Positions 57,432 through 64,000 of a stretch of DNA of 64,000 nt are shown here, one piece after another. Below the pieces are notes generated by a model. It searched no databases. It was given only the letters and a program-made list of their open reading frames with translations, and was not told the DNA's origin. Numbering within the stretch: position 1 is the first letter of the stretch; each line of letters starts with the position of its first letter. The stretch is from Morchella semilibera (Eukaryota > Ascomycota > Pezizomycetes > Pezizales > Morchellaceae). The DNA is taken from contig WBVU01000009.1 in NCBI GenBank assembly GCA_009192285.1, positions 1,302,001 to 1,366,000 of the forward strand, given 5' to 3'. A program made the translations under genes and the position numbers.

Positions 57432-59820
57432 CTAGAATCTCAGATACACCAACACGCTTGTTCTCTCAGATGATGACCCCATAAAATAATCTTCCTCCTC
57501 GCTGCTACCCCTGACCAAAAGCTCTCTCAAGGTCGTTTCAAGCCCACACTGTGCACGGCTCTCTTGAACTCTTTTCTTCCTTTCTTCTTCGATCCTCCAG
57601 TTGCCCCGTCTCCATTTTAGAAGGTAGAGAATCCATCCAGTCCCTTCATGGAAGAATGTGTTATCTACCGGTCCCGGTTTATGGCATTCTGGTTCTCCTG
57701 TTTGACTTTCCGCCCGAATAGTCTCTTCACCAGGTACCAATAGCTCTGGGGCGGTTTCCCCTACACTCGCAAATCTACAACCTACCACTGTGCTCCCACA
57801 CCCATTATCTAGTACTGACCTCCATCTCGGGGATAATAGTGTTCCACGGGTGACGATATGCCCCTCAGACCTTGCGTTGCGACTTCTATCGTACCATAAA
57901 GTGATAGTCCTATGATGATCGACTATCATTTCGCTAGAATCGGTAGTGTAGTATCCTTTTGCACCAACACATGCACCCCACCTTAAAATATTTATCTTAG
58001 GCTCCGACGATTTAAATGATCGATACGGGTTTACTGCCACTGGCCACTTTATAATATCGCCTTTGGCCCTTAGCTCCTCCCATCCCATATCCTGCTCTGG
58101 TAGTCCCAAAACACCCCCGTGATTGAACTCGGTTGGGGCGTAGAAAACCGTTGGTTTAGAACTCTCAACTACATCGTCAGGCTGTAGATGTGTAGTTAAC
58201 GTATCGATCTTCCATTCCACCATGACAGGAGAATTATCCCCTTTGAAAACTCCATTGTCATCTAACTCATCAAGACCAACACTATAGTCTCGGGTACCGT
58301 CCAGTCCATACCTCCCCACCCATGTTAATCTCACTTCTTCTCCATCCTCGCTCTGGTATACGGGTTTGATGTCATTTTCAAATCGCCATTCAAGTATGCC
58401 TAAGTCATCCTGTTTAAACCGCCATCTGAGTGAACTAGAGGTTTGACTAAGGTCAACCATTTTCACCACTTTCGCATCGATTGACGAGACGACATACACG
58501 GTTGAGCTGTTACCGCCTCCTGGCAGCGTATTGGTGTAAAGAAAAAAGTATTTTCCGCGGCTGTCAACACTGATTACACGTCTGCACTGGTAGCAGGACC
58601 AAAATCTTGGGTCTGTATATATAGCTGGCGCGGAGGATATCACTGGTAACATGCTTTGAAGGGGCTGTTGTGGCGCCATGAGAGTGCCAGTGCTGTCTTT
58701 TAGGAAGTTGAAGAGAAACAGAGAGTGGCCGTGATAGGCAACAAAGAAATGCCTGTTGCAGGCCGCGTGGGCAAGAATAGTACTGCCGTAGAAGCTGAAT
58801 GAGGAGATCATTTGACCGAAATTTGAACGTTGAAGTGAGTATATCTGAATAAATGTATGTGCATGTTTCATTCTAGGCTTTTTGATTAGTTTATGAAGAA
58901 ATGTGAGGGGATTAACTCATGATAAAGACTGGCATGCATACCTCCTTGGAGCTATTTCTATCCCATAGTTTCCTAGCCCCAATTCGACCCCGGTATACTC
59001 TCCCCTCCGGGCATCGTTATCACTTGCAAACCTGTGGTGTATATGATGCCCATGTAGTACCATAACCCCTCTTCCTCTCCAACACGACACATCACGTACA
59101 ACCGCACTCTCATACAACTCTCCATTCTCGTTGTAGCACCCCCCAACCTTTGCAGATCCATCAGAAAGCTGCACTTCTACTTTTTTGTCGTCCCTTAAAT
59201 CCCACAACCAAGCAGCCCACCCCTTAGCTGAAATCTGCTCCCCGGTGCGATAAACCAATACCTCTTCCTCATCGTCACAGAAGATTGGATAACACTCAAC
59301 AAATTCCTCCTTACAAGGACTTTGGCGTCGCGGTTGCGTGTAAGAACGGCGGGCTACACTATCGTAAACGGCCTTTGTACGTTCAGAGTGTGAGAGCTTT
59401 GATTCACGTGAATAAGGGTAGTGCTGAATGAGAGCCCTTGAGACCAAATCGTGGCAGGAAAATATATTATAAAATGCTCTAGAAACTTTGCGGAGGTTGA
59501 TGATCTCGAGGCCGTTTGGAAGGTACTTGGTTATATTATTAATTATCTCTATAGGGAGACTTTCGAAAAGTGGCTAGATAAAATCGATAAGCCCAGATTA
59601 TACGGTGGGAAAGATAGCCTCATGTAGCTGTGAAGCGCATTCACACTTTGATGGATCGGGCGCGTGAAGAGATTGGAAATCATACCGGCATCATAGACTT
59701 CTTTCTTGTAAAGTACCTCGTCCCGCTCCCTTTCCTCCTGTAAGCAGAAGGCGTTGATCCGCCTAAGACAGGGATTTCCTCGATGTTATACTGAGATATC
59801 TTTGCCCCGAAAGCACTCAT
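57432..59820 (-). CDS. F-box protein
   Basis: Probable substrate receptor of an SCF ubiquitin ligase, 735 residues in three exons (introns at 59574-59685, donor GTATGA, and 58873-58941, donor GTATGC). Exon 1 (45 codons from ATG 59820) splices to F-E-S-L-P-I-E-I-I-N-N-I-T-K-Y-L-P-N-G, a typical F-box at residues about 48-85. The rest is a long region without LRR, Kelch or WD motifs that I can see. It is rich in Trp and beta-like strands (for example W-R-F-K-Q-D-D-L, W-V-G-R-Y-G-L-D-G), as in the large fungal F-box family with an unclassified C-terminal beta-rich domain. Pathway unknown. The reading frames are intact, in contrast to the F-box locus at 3557. Confidence 0.85.
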
Positions 59821-61594
59821 GTCGTCAAAGGTTGCGGATGGAGAGTCGTTGAGCTGTTCTTATCTGTTATAAGCAAAGTGAGGTCATTATGTGCACGGGG
59901 CTCTCTTACCCCGCAGAGGGTGGGCATATGTTATCACTCGAATATCTACTCTTTCGCGAAAGTCAAATTGAACCCAACGCTAAATTAGGAATATCTAGAG
60001 CCTTATATAAATGTCTACATAGGTATATACTCTACTTGTATCTACATACATGCTGGCCCGGTTCTCGTTCGCAAGCGCGGTATGGGGTTTTGGTTGTGCA
60101 ACCTCAGTTGGCGGCGCCAGCGTAACGTTGCTTGTTTTGTTTGGTATGAAGCACAACGGCTACAAGTCAGTTCTAATAGAATTGTATCTTTGCTTCAATT
60201 CTTATCATAACCTCGTGATTAGGGGAGTACGTTTGCCCATTATGCCCCAAATTACTCGACTGCAGCACTCTAACTTTCTTATTTTGATTAGTACAGCCCT
60301 GTTCTGGCACCCTACTATATTGTGTCTATGAATTCTAACCCACCAACAACCATTTCTCCTGCGCATACTCAAAAATTGATAGGTATGGCCGTAATGGAGA
60401 TATTGTAGCTCTCTGTTATTTTAGTCACAGATATGGGAGAATTAGGACTTTTCGAACGGGGCTGGACATAGCCCAACAGCAAAAGTTTGCCCGGCCTGCG
60501 CAAGAGAGCTAGAGCCTTTCGTTTATTCGTTTATTCCTGATATTGCATACACTCAAGGCGTTGGCGCTTGCACATGTGCATAAAGCTGGTTGCCTTGAAA
60601 TTTAGGTCTTATCCTAATTGGGATCATTATTTAAAGTATTGCCGATCACAAAATAGCTCTAAATCGCATATACATACATGATTGTAAGTAAGAGTACATG
60701 GCTAAGCAACGGCCAGCGCCCGCTACCCAGATAATGGAAGAGTAGATAGAGACTTTGCGCAGGTACTTTAGAACCAGCTCTATATCCTAGCTAAGTATCT
60801 GATTGGCGGACTTTGGGATCGGCATTAATCAGATTACCTTACCGGAAACGGAGATGGCTCTTGTTATGCACGCTCTTGCCAATTAAAGTACATGTAGTAT
60901 TAATGTATGTATCTATCTGTAATTCGGTGCGGACAAGTCATATGGAAGTAGCTGTAATAATAGGGAGCGTAGGAATGGATATAAGCTACATACATGTACT
61001 TACCTAGTGCTATTGGAGGCTTAGAAATACGCAGTCTGTCCCACTTTCGATCGCGATAGGACCAGTGTAGAGTAGAGTCCCACAGCTGTCTCACGGGGCT
61101 GAGTTTTGTTATTAACACTATATGTGGCTAAGAACATGTGTGTAAGTACATGTAGATACATCATATTCGAGTATGGTCATACTTTATGTACGTCAATGAC
61201 TGTATGTACCTACATAGGGCGCATTCTCATGTAAGTAGGCAGGCGCGCATATACAACCAATCCACGTCGCTTGATCATCACTTAACCCTTCATCTCTCAA
61301 AAAAAAACAGGCTTTCGAATTTCAGCCCTACCGTATCCCTTTGTTTGCGGGGTCGCCCGTGCCTGCCAGCGCACAACGTATGCTTGTTCTCAAATTCACA
61401 GTCAAATGTTCTAACTGTGACTCACTTCTTTGAATTTGAGGATCCATCACATGCGATACGTTTATATAACAGACCAACCCCATCCTCATGTTACAATTGT
61501 CGCACTACCATTGAACTTTACCTCTACCAATATCTTCCTCACAGAGAAAAAATACTTACTACCTAAAAAGCTTCATATTGCTCCCCCAATTACG
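59821..61594. other. Intergenic between divergent F-box and vWA genes
   Basis: About 1.8 kb with short frames only. TACATGTA palindromes near 60890, 60990 and 61145. No supported gene. Confidence 0.55.
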
Positions 61595-63816
61595 ATGCGC
61601 ATTTACGGGGTTTACTATATTACGCCGAGTTTGACGGAAAGTCCTCTCCCGCTTATTGCTTCCCGCCTACGAACCGAAGTCGTCGACTTAACTGCAAACC
61701 ATACACTCACCCAAATATTTTATAATCCTTCTTCGACAGACTCTACTCCTGCCGGGGTCAGAGAAGCTAAATATACCTTTCCTATTTATGAATCATGCGC
61801 TGTTCGATCATTTTCGGCCGAGATAGGTTCGAAGTTCATAAACGGGGTTGTCAAGCCAAAGGAGGAGGCCAAGGCCGTCTATAATGCTGCCAAAGCTGCG
61901 GGAAAGCGTGCAGCATTGTTAGAGCAGAACACTGGCGAGGTCTTTACCACAAGTATCGGCAATATACACCCAGGGGAATTTGTGACCGTCGTGATCAAGT
62001 ATGTACATGAATTGAAACAGGACATTGAGGCTGAGGGTGTGAGACTGGTAGTACCTACTATCATATCGCAAAGGTACGGGACAGCGGATTTTACGACATT
62101 TGGAGCAGGTTGGGACCATCAGTGGAACAGAATGAGTGAAAAACTCGAGAAGATCGCCGAAGGAAAACTCAATACGAAAGACACGCTGGCAATCGAGGTT
62201 GTTGCGACCATGAATGGTCCTATTCGAGGCGTCCAAAGCCCAAGTCACCCCATTGCTATCAATATCGGCTCCCACGATGCGTCTGGTCAGGGAGAATTTA
62301 ATCCGAATATGGCTCGAGCAGTATTAGCTCTTTCTATTGCGTCAACTACAGGTCTCGGAAAGGACTTCACCCTGATCATCAACTCTACTGATATTTCCAT
62401 GCCCCGAGCTTTCCTTGCACCTCATCCTACTATACCTTCAAAGTCAACCCTTTTGGTAACACTAGTTCCACGCTTCGAACTACCTCAACAGCAGCCAGAA
62501 ATCGTCTTTGTGGTTGACCGCTCAGGCAGTATGACCGACAAGATCTCTACTGTCCGCTCTGCACTTCACCTATTCCTAGCCTCTCTTCCAGTAGGAGTAC
62601 ACTTTAATATTATTTCCTTCGGGTCTAGACACTCGAGCCTCTGGCCTAAATCTAAACTTTATAGCGCCAACACCTTTGAGACTGCTAAAAAGTATGTTGA
62701 CAGCATAGACGCGGACATGGGCGGGACAGAAATGCTTGGTCCTTGTCAACAATCTGTGAAGAACCGGTTAGAGGGCTTGAACCTAGAGGTTCTTGTTTTG
62801 ACTGATGGAGATATATGGCAGACAGAGGCATTGTTCGATTTTATCAGTAAAAGCACCTCTTCTGGCGATGCAAGATTTTTCTCCCTAGGTGTTGGCGAAA
62901 GTGTGAGCCATCTACTTGTGGAGGGAATTGGTAGGGCTGGAAAAGGGTACTCGCAAATTGTTGGTAAAGAGGATAATATGCAGAAGAAGATCATGCGTAT
63001 GCTCAAATCTGCACTCACCCCACATGTCAATGATTGGAGCATCGACTGGGACGGAAAATCAGCAATTTTGTCATCTTTTTCACAGAAAAACACAGCAGAG
63101 CCCACCTTGCACGCCACAATCTCCCTTTATGACACTTCTAGCAACCCCGATGAAGTTAAGCCTTCACAATCCCCACTTCCCGCACGTCCACCAATCCTCC
63201 AAACTCCAGCGACTATTCCATCCCTTTACTCCTTCACACGAACAAGTGTCTATATCCTTTTGACAGACTGCACAGCCCCAAAAAGCATTCGGCTTCTGGG
63301 TACCGCCAAAGATCCCAATACAAACTCCATTTACCCCCTTGCACTCACAATTCCTGTTACTACTATTACCTCACCCTCATCAGCCCTTGGACTCTACTCA
63401 CTCCTTGGACGTAAACTCCTCCAGGACCTAGAAGAAGGTCGCTGTGGATATCTGCCCGCCGACTCTCCGCAAAAAGACGCCGAGGGTACAGATTTAGGGG
63501 TTACGTTTGGGCTAGCATCAAAGTGGACGAGTTTTGTGGCTGTCACGACTCGTACGGGCGACGACGGTGAGGAGACACCTGATATATTAACACCCCAAGG
63601 TTCAGATGATGAATCTGTAGCACCGAAAAGCGCATATCTCCCTGCCGGCCGCAGTGCTATGATTTTTTCCACAGTGAGAGCTGGGTCGTTGCGCGGGGGG
63701 GCTACATACGGAGCACGTGGGGCTTCTGCTGTACCCTGCTCAGCACCTGTCCAACAGCAACAGCAACTGCAACTGCAACTGCAACAGCATGCGCAACTGC
63801 GACAGCAACAGCATAC

Positions 63817-63862
<46 letters not shown>

Positions 63863-64000
63863 TCCCAACAGCAACAAGTGCAGAAGCGGATGCAGGTGCA
63901 TGGGGCGAAACAATCCGGGTACCCATCAGTGTCAGAACGGCACTCCCTCCGCCGCCCCTTTGTTAAAGGCGATGAAGGCGACGACTGGCTATGTGCCAGC
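61595..64000 (+). CDS. VIT and von Willebrand factor A domain protein, 3' end beyond the window
   Basis: Single open frame of at least 802 codons from ATG 61595, with no intron needed. Residues about 1-140 form a VIT (vault/inter-alpha-trypsin) domain: Y-T-F-P-I-Y-E-S, then K-E-E-A-K-A-V-Y-N-A-A and E-Q-N-T-G-E-V-F-T-T-S-I-G-N-I-H-P-G-E. Residues about 298-470 form a vWA domain with a complete MIDAS start, F-V-V-D-R-S-G-S-M, the T of G-G-T-E-M and V-L-T-D-G-D, so metal binding is expected. The C-terminus becomes Gln-rich (CAG/CAA repeat) and is still open at the edge. These fungal proteins are intracellular and of unclear role. Partner unknown. Confidence 0.92.
63747..63887 (+). repeat. CAG/CAA repeat coding polyglutamine
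   Basis: Mixed CAA/CAG codons, interrupted by CTG and CAT, with an uninterrupted stretch of about 14 Gln codons near 63822-63865 in the vWA protein tail. Confidence 0.9.

Noticed and set aside
60050-60331. Plus frame with a Gly-rich hydrophobic start
   Set aside because: Could be a small membrane protein, but no family recognised and it dissolves into random sequence after 40 codons.
61186-61566. Plus frame of 126 codons before the vWA gene
   Set aside because: No domain, and it lies in the likely promoter/leader of the vWA gene.

Overview
The window looks like nuclear DNA of a filamentous ascomycete (Pezizomycotina; possibly Pezizomycetes, but that rank is a guess). The evidence is small GT-AG introns (about 45-110 nt) that restore conserved proteins when removed, fungal-type families (DHA1 transporters, an FHA-forkhead Fhl1-type factor, a GH6 cellulase, a vWA/VIT protein, F-box proteins), long gene-poor spacers, and no operon-like packing.

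Layout. 1-577: 5' part of a short-chain dehydrogenase (minus, runs off the left edge). 3557-5260: interrupted F-box/leucine-rich gene. 7036-8845: MFS transporter. 9584-10548: alpha/beta hydrolase (minus). 13384-20257: a GC-rich block with an FHL1-like forkhead/FHA regulator (minus), a divergent TEN1-like telomere-capping gene (plus) and a protein kinase (minus). 20.3-28.6 kb: 8.3 kb without a gene I can support. 28598-29236: splicing factor SPF27 (plus), convergent with the PKA regulatory subunit at 30042-31648 (minus). 31.6-37.5 kb: gene-poor. 37544-39626: Kelch membrane protein. 40.6-42.2 kb: four unrelated TA-flanked inverted-repeat elements. 43804-45756: second MFS transporter. 47.6-53.0 kb: further inverted-repeat elements around a small membrane-protein gene (48742-49410, minus). 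53466-54892: secreted GH6 cellulase (minus). 57432-59820: F-box protein (minus). 61595-64000: VIT-vWA protein (plus, runs off the right edge).

The genes are mostly independent housekeeping or accessory loci. Signalling and growth control (PKA-R, FHL1, TEN1, SPF27, kinase) sit in the left and middle parts. Secretion, transport and degradation genes (GH6, MFS, Kelch) sit in the right part, among AT-richer DNA full of small elements.

Three patterns run across genes. First, at least seven short non-autonomous inverted-repeat families appear, each flanked by TA and none with a transposase here. Second, the palindrome TACATGTA (often CTACATGTAG) is strongly over-represented, almost always outside exons. 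Third, several conserved genes (FHL1, TEN1, the kinase, PKA-R) carry apparent single-base indels, mostly in homopolymers, which most simply means consensus errors in the assembly. I saw no CRISPR array, rRNA or tRNA that I could support.
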